This document shows positions 33,190-42,469 of a DNA stretch of 64,000 nucleotides, piece by piece. This stretch comes from Acidimicrobiia bacterium (GTDB taxonomy: Bacteria > Actinomycetota > Acidimicrobiia > Spongiisociales > UBA5794), in assembly GCA_026985095.1 (NCBI GenBank), contig JALSQW010000046.1:1-64000 (forward strand), written 5' to 3'. The number at the start of each line of letters is the position of its first letter. Position 1 is the first letter of the stretch. Made by a program: the position numbers and the translations under genes. The notes beneath the pieces are model-generated. The model saw nothing but the letters and a program-made list of their open reading frames with translations. It did not search any database and was not told the origin of the DNA.

Positions 33190-33711
33190 ATGGCCCCGGG
33201 ACCCTTCGTCGTCAACGTCGCCGACATCCGCCGGAGCGGCGGATCGCGACCCGCGCACATCGAGACCCCGGTCGACTGGAAGCTCGCGTTCAGCGCCCTT
33301 CGGCCCTCGGAGCCGCTCGTCGCCGACCTCGTCCTGCGGTCGATCCCCGGTGGACTGGTGGTGACCGGCGACGTCGAGTACCTGGTGGAGCATCGCTGCA
33401 CCGCGTGCCTGGAGCCGTTCGTCGATCGAACGTCCATCCCGATCGCGGTGACGTTCGAGCTCGAGCCCGACGAGGACGGCTATGCGCTGGTCGGCGACGT
33501 CGTCGATCTCGAGCAGATGATCCGCGACGAGGTGATGCTGTCGCTTCCGCTCGTGCCCCGCTGCGGAGGTGCGCACGAGGAAGTTGTGACTAGCGCAGGA
33601 ACGGACTTGAATACGGGCTCCCCGGACACCTTCGGCGATTCGCCGTTCGCGGTCCTGCGCGAGGTGCTCGAGGCCGACGATCGTGGTCCGGGACCCGAAG
33701 GAGTGAGGTGA
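33190..33711 (+). CDS. yceD: YceD/DUF177 family protein
   Basis: The 173-residue protein has the DUF177 pattern: VTGDVEYLVEHRCTACLEPFVDRTSIPI with a CxxC, DLEQMIRDEVMLSLPLVPRC, and FAVLREVLE near the end. The family is found almost always upstream of rpmF and has been linked to 23S rRNA accumulation. Here it is followed after three bases by rpmF, consistent with that. Start fits a leaderless box. Confidence 0.88.
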   Translation: MAPGPFVVNVADIRRSGGSRPAHIETPVDWKLAFSALRPSEPLVADLVLRSIPGGLVVTGDVEYLVEHRCTACLEPFVDRTSIPIAVTFELEPDEDGYALVGDVVDLEQMIRDEVMLSLPLVPRCGGAHEEVVTSAGTDLNTGSPDTFGDSPFAVLREVLEADDRGPGPEGVR

Positions 33712-33714
33712 CCC

Positions 33715-33888
33715 ATGGCGGTACCGAAGAAGAAGATGTCGCGGTCCCGTACCCGACGGCGCAAGGCACAGTGGAAGGTCTCTCGACCGTCGTTGGCGAC
33801 CTGCCAGCGGTGCGGTTCGCTGCACGTTCCGCACCGGATGTGCAAGGAATGCGGAACCTACAACGGTCGCGAGGTCACCGACGTCTGA
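33715..33888 (+). CDS. rpmF: 50S ribosomal protein L32
   Basis: A 57-residue protein, MAVPKKKMSRSRTRRRKAQW at the start, with a zinc ribbon CQRCG and CKECG (two CxxC). These features are diagnostic of L32. It lies between yceD and plsX as in most bacteria. A GGAGTGAGG ribosome site precedes the ATG. Confidence 0.96.
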   Translation: MAVPKKKMSRSRTRRRKAQWKVSRPSLATCQRCGSLHVPHRMCKECGTYNGREVTDV

Positions 33889-33898
33889 CCGGAGAGCG

Positions 33899-34882
33899 AT
33901 GAACCCGATCGCGGTCGATGCGATGGGCGGCGACAAGGCGCCCGACGAGATCGTCCGCGGTTGCCTGACGGCGGTCGGAGAAGGTCGCCGGATCGTCCTC
34001 GTCGGAGACGAGCGGCGGCTGCGGTCGATCCTCGACACCGTGGACGGCGATCTTCCCATCGTGCACGCGTCGCAGGTCATCGACATGCACGAGGACCCGG
34101 GACGGGCCATCCGGGAGAAGAAGGACGCCTCGGTGAGTGTCGCCGCCCGACTCGTGGCCGAAGGCTCGGCGAGCGGATTCTTCTCGGCCGGGTCGACGGG
34201 AGCGACGCTGGCGGCCGCGGCGTTCATCATCGGTCGGACCAAGGGCGTGAAGCGCCCCGCCGTCGCCTCGATCTTCCCGACCGGCAAGATCGTCCTCGAC
34301 GCCGGGGCCAACCTGACGGTGCGTCCCGAGCACCTGGTCCAGTTCGCGGTGATGGGGACGGCGGTCTCGCAGGTCTATCACGGTGTCGACGCACCCCGTG
34401 TGGGGCTGTTGAACATCGGCGAAGAGGCGGGGAAGGGCCGGGACCTCGAGAAGGAGGCCTTCACGCTGCTGCGGTCGACACCTGGCGTCCGGTTCATCGG
34501 CAACGTCGAAGGCCGCGACATCGCCGGCGACGCGACCGAGGTCATCGTGACGGACGGCTTCACGGGCAACGTGCTGTTGAAGACCGCCGAGGGCGTCTCC
34601 CGGGCCTTGTACCACATGCTGCTCGAAGAGGTCGCCGCCCCCGAGTACCAGGAGGCGCTGGCGACCCTCATGCCGGCGTTCCTGGGGCTCCGAGCACGCC
34701 TCGATCACGAGTCGGTCGGAGGGGGACATCTGGTCGGCGTCGACGGGGTCGTCGTCATCGCGCACGGGAGCTCGTCGCGGGTGGCGGTGGCCAACGGGAT
34801 CGGCTTGGCCGCCGACGCGGTCGAGCGGGACCTGGTCGGCCGGGTGGCCCGGGGGATCGAGGCGACGCTGGCGGCGCCATGA
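33899..34882 (+). CDS. plsX: Phosphate acyltransferase
   Basis: The 327-residue protein begins NPIAVDAMGGDKAPDEIVRG and contains GSTGATLAAAAFIIGR, SIFPTGKIVLDAGANLTVRP, GLLNIGEEAGKG and TDGFTGNVLLKTAEG, all standard PlsX motifs. It converts acyl-ACP to acyl-phosphate for phospholipid synthesis. ATG follows GGAGAG. It overlaps rnc by four bases. Confidence 0.95.
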   Translation: MNPIAVDAMGGDKAPDEIVRGCLTAVGEGRRIVLVGDERRLRSILDTVDGDLPIVHASQVIDMHEDPGRAIREKKDASVSVAARLVAEGSASGFFSAGSTGATLAAAAFIIGRTKGVKRPAVASIFPTGKIVLDAGANLTVRPEHLVQFAVMGTAVSQVYHGVDAPRVGLLNIGEEAGKGRDLEKEAFTLLRSTPGVRFIGNVEGRDIAGDATEVIVTDGFTGNVLLKTAEGVSRALYHMLLEEVAAPEYQEALATLMPAFLGLRARLDHESVGGGHLVGVDGVVVIAHGSSSRVAVANGIGLAADAVERDLVGRVARGIEATLAAP

Positions 34883-35589
34883 GCACCGATGTGCTCACCC
34901 GCCTGGAGGACGCGCTCGGGCATCGGTTCGAGGACCGGTCCCTCCTCCGGCAGGCGCTCAGCCATCGGTCGTTCGTCGCCGAGCATCCGGGGAGCGAGTC
35001 GTACGAGCGGCTGGAGTTCCTCGGCGACGCCGTCCTCCAGCTCGCGGTGACCCGCTACATCTTCGACCGGTACCCGGACGCGTCCGAAGGGGAGATGGCC
35101 AAGATCAGGGCCTCGGTCGTGAGCGAACCGACCCTCGCCGACCTCGCCGGCGACCTCGCCGTTGCCGACGCCCTGTTCCTCGGTCGGGGCGAGGAGCTGA
35201 CGGGAGGTCGAGGCAAGGCGTCGATCCTCTCCGACGTGGTGGAGGCGTTGTTCGGTGCGTTGTTCCTCGAGGTGGGATACGACGCGTCGGAGCGGATCGT
35301 CGTCGATCTCCTGTCGCCCTTCGTGGACGAGCGGGCGCGTCTGCCCGGGGGCCGCGACTACAAGACCCGGCTGCAGGAGGTCCTCGTCGCCGAAGGGACG
35401 GCTCCGTCCTACACGGTCGCCGAATCGGGCCCCCAGCACGCCAAACGGTTCCATGCCGTGGTGACGTCGGGAGGCCGGGTCATCGGGGAGGGCACGGGCA
35501 CGTCGAAGAAGCGGGCCGAACAGGCCGCCGCCGAGGATGCCTTCGAACGTCGGCGGCTGCGGCAAGGACCCGATGCCGGAGCTCCCTGA
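34879..35589 (+). CDS. rnc: Ribonuclease III
   Basis: The 236-residue protein has the RNase III signature ERLEFLGDAVL at residues 43-53, the second metal-site run ILSDVVEALFGALFLEVGY, and a C-terminal double-stranded RNA-binding domain (DYKTRLQEVLVAEGTAPSY; GTGTSKKRAEQAAAEDAF). It processes rRNA and structured mRNAs, and could act on RNA A and RNA B. It overlaps plsX by four bases and mutM by 17. Confidence 0.96.
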   Translation: MSTDVLTRLEDALGHRFEDRSLLRQALSHRSFVAEHPGSESYERLEFLGDAVLQLAVTRYIFDRYPDASEGEMAKIRASVVSEPTLADLAGDLAVADALFLGRGEELTGGRGKASILSDVVEALFGALFLEVGYDASERIVVDLLSPFVDERARLPGGRDYKTRLQEVLVAEGTAPSYTVAESGPQHAKRFHAVVTSGGRVIGEGTGTSKKRAEQAAAEDAFERRRLRQGPDAGAP

Positions 35590-36403
35590 GGTCGAGACGA
35601 CGAGACGCCTCCTCGATCCGCTCGTCGTCGCCCGCACCGTGACCGGGGTCGAGGTACCCGGGCGTCGGGTCCTTCGGCGCCATGAGCGCCCGACGGACCT
35701 TCCCGACCGACTCGAGGGACGCCGGATCGAGCGCACCGATCGGGTCGGCAAGTTCCTCCTCATGGGGCTCGAAGGCGACCTCACCTGGGTCATCCACCTG
35801 GGGATGTCGGGCAGGCTCACGGTCGTCGCCCACGATGCGCCCGAGACGCCCCACACGACCCTGGAGGCGGCCTTCGAGGACGGCTCGGCCCTGCGCTTCG
35901 TCGACCCCCGGACGTTCGGATGGTCCGCCGTGTGGACCCCGCAGGAGGTCGCCGCTTCGCCCCTTGCCCGTCTCGGCCCCGACGCCTTGGAGGCGCCCCC
36001 CGACGTCGAGGGGTTCGCTCGTCGTCTCGAAGGTCGCAGGGCGCCGATCAAGTCGCTGCTCCTCGATCAGACGGTCATCGCCGGCCTCGGCAACATCTAT
36101 GCCGACGAGGCGCTCCACCGGGCCCGGATCTCTCCGCGGAGACCCGCCGGGAGGATCTCCCGTCGTCGCCTCGGATTGCTGCTGGCGGCCATCGAAGACG
36201 TGCTGGACGCCGCGCTCGCGGCCGGAGGCACCTCCCTCGACGACATGGCGTACCTCCTTCCCGACGGCCGTGCCGGCGACTACATGACCGAACTTCGCGT
36301 GTACGGACGCGGGGGAGAGCCCTGCCTGGGATGTCACCAGACCCTGCGATCGGCCACGATCGGCGGCCGGACCGCCACCTGGTGTCCCCGCTGCCAACGA
36401 TGA
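35573..36403 (+). CDS. mutM: Formamidopyrimidine-DNA glycosylase
   Basis: The 276-residue protein starts MPELPEVETTRRLL; Pro2 and Glu3 are the catalytic residues, which fixes ATG 35573. Other marks are KFLLMGLEGD, HLGMSGRL, DQTVIAGLGNIYADEALHRA, and a C-terminal zinc finger CLGCHQT and CPRC. It removes 8-oxoguanine and formamidopyrimidines from DNA. The rnc-mutM-smc order is typical of actinobacteria. Confidence 0.95.
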   Translation: MPELPEVETTRRLLDPLVVARTVTGVEVPGRRVLRRHERPTDLPDRLEGRRIERTDRVGKFLLMGLEGDLTWVIHLGMSGRLTVVAHDAPETPHTTLEAAFEDGSALRFVDPRTFGWSAVWTPQEVAASPLARLGPDALEAPPDVEGFARRLEGRRAPIKSLLLDQTVIAGLGNIYADEALHRARISPRRPAGRISRRRLGLLLAAIEDVLDAALAAGGTSLDDMAYLLPDGRAGDYMTELRVYGRGGEPCLGCHQTLRSATIGGRTATWCPRCQR

Positions 36404-36432
36404 CCGTCACCGACGCGGCCGCCCGGAGTGAG

Positions 36433-36461
36433 TCACACGCGTGTGATTCCCACGGTATGCT
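36433..36461 (+). promoter_or_regulatory. smc promoter with a 14-bp palindrome over the -35 region
   Basis: TCACACGCGTGTGA (36433-36446) is a perfect inverted repeat that covers the place of a -35 box for the -10 TATGCT at 36456-36461. The box ends nine bases before GTG 36471. The half-sites TCACA and TGTGA with four bases between also occur at the recB-adnAB promoter (21370-21383). A regulator bound here would block or recruit polymerase. Confidence 0.5.
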
Positions 36462-36470
36462 CTGTCGACC

Positions 36471-39400
36471 GTGCTTCTGAAGAGACTCTCGCTCGTCGGC
36501 TTCAAGTCCTTCGCCGACCGCACACGCCTGGATTTCGACGCCGGCGTGAACGTGGTCGTGGGCCCGAACGGATCGGGCAAGTCGAACATCCTCGACGCGA
36601 TCGCCTGGGTCATGGGGACCCAAGCCACCCGGGCGCTGCGCACCGAGAAGATGGAGGACGTCGTCTTCGCCGGGACCGCCACCCGACCCGCCCTGTCGCG
36701 AGCGGAAGTGTCGCTCACGTTCGACAACAGCGACGGTTTCCTCCCACTGGACCTCGCGGAGATCACCATCACGCGGCGCCTCTATCGAGACGGCACCTCT
36801 GAGTACGAGCTCAACGGAGCCCCATGCCGGCTCCTCGACATCCAGGAGCTCCTCTCCGACGGCGGCGTCGGCCGACACCAGCACGTCCTGGTCGGTCAAG
36901 GTCAGGTCGGTGACGTGCTCACCGCCCGACCCGACGAACACCGTGCCATCATCGAGGAGGCGGCGGGGATCACCAAACACCGGGGGCGCCGAGATCGGGC
37001 GCTCCGTCGGTTGGCGTCGACCGACGCCGACGTCGATCGTCTCGAGGATCTCCTGAGGGAGAAGCGCCGGCAGATGCGGCCGCTCAAACGGCAGGCCGAC
37101 GCGGCCGCCAGGCACGATTCGGTACGGGCCGAGGCGAGGGCCATCCGGATGTGGCTCGGGGCCCAGGAGCTCCGATCCCTCGACTCGTCTCGGGCCGCCG
37201 CGGAGGCAGAGAAGCGTCGCCTCGACGAGGAGGTGACCCAGGCGACGGCGGAACTCGACGAGCTGACGGGTCGACTGGCCGAGCTGCGCGAACGGGCCGG
37301 TGACGTCGGTCGTCGCCTCGAACGCGACACCGCGGCGGCGGCACGGCTGGAGACGGTCCTGCAGCGACTCCACGGTGTCGCCTCGGTCGCGAAGGAACGC
37401 CGGTCCGCCATCGAAGGTCGGATCGAGGGTGCCGGGCTCCGCCGCTCCGACCTGCAGGCCGAGGCCGGCGAGCTCGAGCGGGAGATGGCCGAGGTCGCCG
37501 CCCAGGAGGCCGAATCGCGGGCCGCGTTGGAGCAGGCCGAGGCCGCCCTCGTCGCCCTCGAGGAAGAGGAACGGACCCTCGCCGAACAGGTCCAGCTCCC
37601 GGCGGAGGGGCTCTTGGCGAACCTCCGGGGCGACCTGCGGGCGCTCGAGACGGCCGCCGACCGGGACCGCCGGGAACTCGAGGCTCTGCAGGCGCGGAGG
37701 GCCGTCGTTGCCGAGCGGATCGCCGAAGAGGTCCGCGAACGCGACGAGATGGCCGCCGCCATCCAGGCGATCGACGTCGAGGTGGGCAGCGCCCAGGCTC
37801 ACTACACCAGGGCTCGCGACTCGCGCCGTGAGGCCCAGCGGTCATGGGAGGAGACCGACCGGCGATCGGCAGGCGCGGCGGTCGACGTTGCCGCAGCTCG
37901 GGGTCGGGTCGAGGCGCTCGAGTCGGCCCTCGCCGGGCTCGGGGACCCCGAGACGCGTGGGCGTGTCGAATCGATGCCTCAGGTCCTCGGGTCGCTCGTG
38001 GCGCTCCTCGACGTCCCCGAGGACGTTGCCGCCGCCGTCGATGGGCTCTTGGCGGGATGGGTGGACGCCTTCGCCACCACGGACCGCAGGAGCATCCGGC
38101 ACATCGCCGAGGCCCTGAAAGCGGAGGGTCTCGGGGGGATCGGACTCGTCGCCCCCGGCCGCGGTGCCTCCGGCAGAGCTGCCGCGGTCGCCGCCGATCT
38201 GGGCCTCGAGACCCTCGTCGATCGGCTCGGTCCGAACGCGGATCGGAGGCTCGCCGAAGAGCTCTTCGGTGATGTCGTCCTGGCCGAAGGCTGGGTGACC
38301 GCCTGGGAGGTCGTGAACGGCGATCCGACCGTTCGTGCCGTCACCCCCGAAGGTGACGTCATCTCGTCGACCGGGATGAGGATCGCCGCGCCCGACGGCG
38401 CCGGACACGTCGCGCTGGAGTCGGCCCGCATCGCCCTGGAACGGGCCCTCGCCGACGAGGCCCGAGCCCGGAGTGCGGCGACGACCGCCCGGCGGGCGTT
38501 CGAGGAGTCACGCGCCACCGAACGGCTCGCCCTCGAGGCGCTCGAAGCCCTCGAAGCTCGTCTGTCCGGGCTCACCGAGGCGCTGGATCTCGTCGAGCGG
38601 GCACGGGCCGAAGGCGAAGCCGAGCTCGGTCGACTCGATGCCCGGCGCGCCGCCATCGAGGCGACGGCCGAGGCCCGAACGGAGCGGATCGAGGAGCTCC
38701 GTCGTCGTCTCGGCGATCTCGAAGGCGAGGAAGCCGAACGTCAGGCGGCATGGGAGGCCCTCAACCGCCGCCGGGACGCGGTCGCCCGGCGGCGGGATCT
38801 GGCGCGCCGCCGACGCGACGATATCGCCGCGGTGGCGGCCCGGTCAGGGGAGCGACGGGCGATGCTCGCTCGCCGGACCGAGGCGATCACCAGCGAACTG
38901 GCCCAGCTCGAGCTCCTCCCTCCCGACGACGCTCGCATCGAACGGCTCACGGTCATCGAAGACACCGCGCAGGCGGCGTCGCAGGTCGTCTCGATGCATC
39001 TGGACGCGTTGCGCCGGCGTCAACGCGAGCTGCGCGATCGGACGACCGACGCCGGTGCCGCGTTGGGCGCGGCCGAGCGCCGGAAGGAGGAGCTCGACGA
39101 GGCGACCAGGACGGCACGGGACCGTCTCGCCGTCCTGTCCGTCGAGCTCGCCGAGATGCGTGTCCGGCGCGAGGCGGTCGCCGAGGCGTTGCGTCGCGAC
39201 GCCGACGCCGACGAGGACGCGGCATTGGCGGCTCCCGAACCCGAGATCCCCGACGGGACGACCGCCGAGGAACGTCTCGAGTCGCTCCTGGCCGATCTGC
39301 GACGGATGGGCCCGATCAACCCGCTGGCGGCCGCCGAGTACGCGGAGGTGGCCGGCGAGGTCGAGCTCCTGGAGGGTCAGCTCGCCGACCTGGCCGAGTC

Positions 39401-39911
39401 GCGCAGTGAGCTGCGAAAGGTGATCGCGGCGCTCGACGAGGAGATGGGTCGTTCCTTCATGGAGGCCTTCGAGGAGATCGCTGCGCTCTATCGAGAGAAC
39501 TTCGCCCTCGTGTTCCCCGGTGGCCGCGGCTCGTTGCATCTCACCGACCCCGATCGGCCCCTCGAGACCGGCGTCGAGGTTCGCGCCCAACCGGCGGGGA
39601 AGAAGGTCGGCAAGCTGAGTCTCCTGTCGGGCGGTGAACGCTCCCTCGCCGCCCTGGCGTTCCTGTTCGCCGTCTTCCGTGCCCGCCCGAGCCCGTTCTA
39701 CGTGCTCGACGAGGTCGAGGCGGCGCTGGACGACGCCAACCTGCGCCGGTTCCTCCGTCTGGTCGATGGCCTCCGCTCGTCGGCCCAGCTCGTCGTCATC
39801 ACCCATCAGCAACAGACGATGGAAGCCGCCGATATCCTGTACGGGGTCACCATGGAGCCGGGAGAGTCCTCCAAGGTGATCGCCAAGCGGATGCAGTCCG
39901 TCGACGCCTGA
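36471..39911 (+). CDS. smc: Chromosome segregation protein SMC
   Basis: A 1146-residue protein with the full SMC plan: Walker A GPNGSGKSNI (31-40), QVGDVLTARPDEHRAIIEEAAGI, two very long coiled coils, a hinge around residues 490-640 (MPQVLGSLVALLDVPEDV; GLGGIGLVAPGRGASG), then the signature LSLLSGGERSLAALAFLFA and Walker B FYVLDEVEAALDD. It organises and segregates chromosomes with ScpAB. It has its own promoter, and GTG 36471 fits the -10 box. Confidence 0.96.
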   Translation: MLLKRLSLVGFKSFADRTRLDFDAGVNVVVGPNGSGKSNILDAIAWVMGTQATRALRTEKMEDVVFAGTATRPALSRAEVSLTFDNSDGFLPLDLAEITITRRLYRDGTSEYELNGAPCRLLDIQELLSDGGVGRHQHVLVGQGQVGDVLTARPDEHRAIIEEAAGITKHRGRRDRALRRLASTDADVDRLEDLLREKRRQMRPLKRQADAAARHDSVRAEARAIRMWLGAQELRSLDSSRAAAEAEKRRLDEEVTQATAELDELTGRLAELRERAGDVGRRLERDTAAAARLETVLQRLHGVASVAKERRSAIEGRIEGAGLRRSDLQAEAGELEREMAEVAAQEAESRAALEQAEAALVALEEEERTLAEQVQLPAEGLLANLRGDLRALETAADRDRRELEALQARRAVVAERIAEEVRERDEMAAAIQAIDVEVGSAQAHYTRARDSRREAQRSWEETDRRSAGAAVDVAAARGRVEALESALAGLGDPETRGRVESMPQVLGSLVALLDVPEDVAAAVDGLLAGWVDAFATTDRRSIRHIAEALKAEGLGGIGLVAPGRGASGRAAAVAADLGLETLVDRLGPNADRRLAEELFGDVVLAEGWVTAWEVVNGDPTVRAVTPEGDVISSTGMRIAAPDGAGHVALESARIALERALADEARARSAATTARRAFEESRATERLALEALEALEARLSGLTEALDLVERARAEGEAELGRLDARRAAIEATAEARTERIEELRRRLGDLEGEEAERQAAWEALNRRRDAVARRRDLARRRRDDIAAVAARSGERRAMLARRTEAITSELAQLELLPPDDARIERLTVIEDTAQAASQVVSMHLDALRRRQRELRDRTTDAGAALGAAERRKEELDEATRTARDRLAVLSVELAEMRVRREAVAEALRRDADADEDAALAAPEPEIPDGTTAEERLESLLADLRRMGPINPLAAAEYAEVAGEVELLEGQLADLAESRSELRKVIAALDEEMGRSFMEAFEEIAALYRENFALVFPGGRGSLHLTDPDRPLETGVEVRAQPAGKKVGKLSLLSGGERSLAALAFLFAVFRARPSPFYVLDEVEAALDDANLRRFLRLVDGLRSSAQLVVITHQQQTMEAADILYGVTMEPGESSKVIAKRMQSVDA

Positions 39912-39928
39912 ACACACCTGGAGATCCC

Positions 39929-40921
39929 GTGGACTTGTCGCAGTTGCTCATCGTGATCGTCGTGGTCGCGGTGCTGGTCGGGGTCGCCGTCGTCGTCGCT
40001 CGCGCCCGTTCGACGTCGCCGGTTGGCCGGCCGATCGCGGCGCCGCCGGCGACGGGACTCCGCCCGAAGCTGGCCAAGACCCGCTCGGCGCTCGCCGGGG
40101 TCTTCGGCCGCGACACCCTCGACGACGCGTTCTGGACCGAGCTGGAGGAGGCGCTCATCGCCGCGGACGTCGGAGTCGAGACGGCGGCCGACCTCGTGGC
40201 CGAGGTACGACGATCCGGAACAGGGTCCCCCGACGAGGCACGGACGGGGCTCGAGGAGGCGATCGTGGAGCTCCTCGCCGGTGTCGACCGGTCCCTCCAC
40301 CTGGATGGGCACCCGGCCGTCGTGCTCGTCGTGGGGGTCAACGGGACCGGGAAGACCACGACGATCGCCAAGATCGCCAGGCGCCTGGTCGACGAGGGTC
40401 GCGGGGTGGTCCTGGCGGCGGGCGACACGTTCCGGGCGGCGGCCGTCGAACAGCTCCGGACATGGGGTGAGCGGATCGGCGTCCCGGTCGTCGCCGGAGC
40501 GGCTGGAGCCGACCCGGCGGCGGTGGCCTACGACGGGTTGCGCTCGGCGCGGGAAGCCGATGCCGACGTGCTCGTGGTCGATACCGCAGGACGGCTCCAG
40601 TCGAAGTCGAACCTGATGGACGAACTGGCGAAGATCAAGCGGGTGCTGGAGAAGGACGGCGGCGTCGTCGGCGAGGTCCTGCTCGTGCTCGACGGCACGA
40701 CGGGCCAGAACGGGATCGCCCAGGCCGAGGCGTTCCGGGCGGCCGTCGAGGTGACCGGCCTCGTGATCACGAAGCTCGACGGTACCGCCCGCGGTGGCGT
40801 CGCGGTCGCCGTCGAACGGAACCTCGGCATCCCGGTCAAGTTCATCGGGATCGGAGAGGCGATGGACGACCTCGTGCCGTTCGAACCGCGGGCGTTCGCC
40901 GAGGCCCTCCTCGGGGTGTAG
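39929..40921 (+). CDS. ftsY: Signal recognition particle receptor FtsY
   Basis: The 330-residue GTPase has an N-terminal membrane anchor (LLIVIVVVAVLVGVAVVVA), a short linker, the NG domain with G1 GVNGTGKTTT (136-145), [27 protein letters not shown] and TKLDGTARGG, and ends in EPRAFAEALLG. It docks ribosome-SRP complexes at the membrane. GTG follows GGAG. Its partner ffh lies 9.3 kb downstream instead of next door. Confidence 0.95.
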   Translation: MDLSQLLIVIVVVAVLVGVAVVVARARSTSPVGRPIAAPPATGLRPKLAKTRSALAGVFGRDTLDDAFWTELEEALIAADVGVETAADLVAEVRRSGTGSPDEARTGLEEAIVELLAGVDRSLHLDGHPAVVLVVGVNGTGKTTTIAKIARRLVDEGRGVVLAAGDTFRAAAVEQLRTWGERIGVPVVAGAAGADPAAVAYDGLRSAREADADVLVVDTAGRLQSKSNLMDELAKIKRVLEKDGGVVGEVLLVLDGTTGQNGIAQAEAFRAAVEVTGLVITKLDGTARGGVAVAVERNLGIPVKFIGIGEAMDDLVPFEPRAFAEALLGV

Positions 40922-40957
40922 TCGACGCGGTGAGCCTCGCCACGAGCGCCGCGTCGA
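40922..40957 (+). terminator. Possible terminator stem after ftsY
   Basis: TCGACGCGG (40922-40930) is perfectly complementary to CCGCGTCGA (40949-40957) with an 18-base loop, directly after the ftsY stop. There is no U tract, so this is only a candidate. Confidence 0.35.
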
Positions 40958-41067
40958 GCTCGCGTCGCCGGAGGTGTGCGTCGAGCGTTCGTCGGTGGGA
41001 TCGCCCAGGTCGTGCCATCATGCGCCGGTACGAGACACGCAGGTGACCCGACGACCGAGGAGGTTGC

Positions 41068-41469
41068 ATGGATCCGGACGATCGACGTCGGATGGACGAG
41101 GCCCGGAAGGCCGCCGAGCGGGCCTACGCACCGTATTCGGGCTTCCGGGTCGGGGCGTTGGTCGTGGCTTCCGACGGGTCCGAGCACATCGGCGCCAACG
41201 TGGAGAACGCGGCGTTCCCATCGTCGATCTGCGCCGAAGCCAACGCCATCACCACTGCGGTGGCGAGCGGTGCCCGAGCCGTCGAAGCGGTCTACGTGAC
41301 GTGCATCGACGACCCGGGATGCACGCCCTGTGGCAACTGCCGGCAGATCATGCGGGAGTTCGGGGTGGAGCGGGTGATCCTCGAGCACCCCGGCGGTCGG
41401 TTGGAGACGTACCGGCTCGGCGATCTGTTGCCGTTGTCGTTCGGTCCCGACGCGCTCGGTGCCAGGTGA
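41068..41469 (+). CDS. cdd: Cytidine deaminase
   Basis: The 133-residue enzyme has YAPYSGFRVGALV, the catalytic CAEANAI (zinc Cys plus Glu) and the second zinc pair PCGNCRQIM. It deaminates cytidine or deoxycytidine to uridine forms. GAGGAGG precedes ATG 41068. It starts the 9.3 kb block between ftsY and ffh that also holds punA, deoA and upp, so it fits a nucleoside salvage role; its strand differs from those genes. Confidence 0.95.
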   Translation: MDPDDRRRMDEARKAAERAYAPYSGFRVGALVVASDGSEHIGANVENAAFPSSICAEANAITTAVASGARAVEAVYVTCIDDPGCTPCGNCRQIMREFGVERVILEHPGGRLETYRLGDLLPLSFGPDALGAR

Positions 41470-41579
41470 CGGGTCGGAACATCGTCGCATTTCGGACGGT
41501 TCGGCACGATCGATGTGACCGGAGCGACCGTCGACGCGTCGAGAGGGCACCGAACGAGGACATACGAAAGGGCCACGAC

Positions 41580-42413
41580 ATGCACCGGATCCCATCGACC
41601 ACCCGGCACCGGGGACGCCTGTGGGCGTTGACACTCGTCCTCGTCGTCGTCGGGGCGGCCTGCTCGAGCGGGGACACGGACGCGACCACGGTCCGCCCGT
41701 TCTCCGACATCCAGTCCAGCGATCTGCGGTTCGGCCTCGACGACCGAGGTCTCGGCGAGATGGTCGTCGAGACCTCCGCGGCGGCCGTGTGCTCGATCGC
41801 CTGGGGTGAGACCGAGGCCCTCGGGAACCTCAACACGGATCTCGACATGGCCGGAACGGGCCACACGGAGCACCATGTCGTGCTCCCCGGCGCCGAGCCG
41901 GGGAAGACCTACTTCTACCGGCTGCAGGGCACCACCGCCGACGGTTCCCTCTTCCAGTCCGAGCTCCAGACCTTCACGCTCCCCGAGGCGGAGGCCTCGG
42001 CGCCCGGGACCGAGCGCGTGAACCTGGCGGAAGGAGCCACGGTGCTGGAGGTGAGCTCCGAGTTCTCGCCGGCGTGGGCCGGAGCCAACGCCGTCGACGG
42101 GGATCTGTCGACCGAGTGGGCGACCTCCGGGAGCGGCGATGACGCCTACATCGTCATCGACCTCGGTGAGGAACGGGCCGTCTCCGGAGTCGAGTTCCTG
42201 ACCCGGTCGATGAGCGACGGATCGGCCACCACGACGGAGTTCACCGTCACCGTCGACGACGGTGAGACCTTCGGGCCGTTCCCCGCGTCCGCGCCCGGCT
42301 CGCCGCAGGTCGCGACGTTGGAGACCACCGGCCGGGTGTTCGGATTCGACGTGGCCGCCTCCACCGGCGGCAATACCGGCGCCATCGAAGTGATGGTGTA
42401 CGCCTCCCGCTGA
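41580..42413 (+). CDS. Lipoprotein with fibronectin-like and F5/8 type C-like domains
   Basis: The 277-residue protein has a lipoprotein signal with acceptor Cys28 (VVVGAAC). Residues 45-145 look like a phosphatase-type fibronectin domain (PGKTYFYRLQGTTADGS). Residues 150-277 resemble a discoidin/F5-8C sandwich: SPAWAGANAVDGDLSTEWATSG, DAYIVIDLGEERAVSGVEFLTR. Such domains bind sugars or surfaces. It would be anchored outside the membrane. Function unknown. GAAAGG precedes the ATG; the open frame upstream is a cdd shadow. Confidence 0.75.
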   Translation: MHRIPSTTRHRGRLWALTLVLVVVGAACSSGDTDATTVRPFSDIQSSDLRFGLDDRGLGEMVVETSAAAVCSIAWGETEALGNLNTDLDMAGTGHTEHHVVLPGAEPGKTYFYRLQGTTADGSLFQSELQTFTLPEAEASAPGTERVNLAEGATVLEVSSEFSPAWAGANAVDGDLSTEWATSGSGDDAYIVIDLGEERAVSGVEFLTRSMSDGSATTTEFTVTVDDGETFGPFPASAPGSPQVATLETTGRVFGFDVAASTGGNTGAIEVMVYASR

Positions 42414-42469
42414 GCGGTCCCCTGGGCCGCAGCGCTCGAGCCGGGCCCTGGTGGAGACCCGATGCCGCG

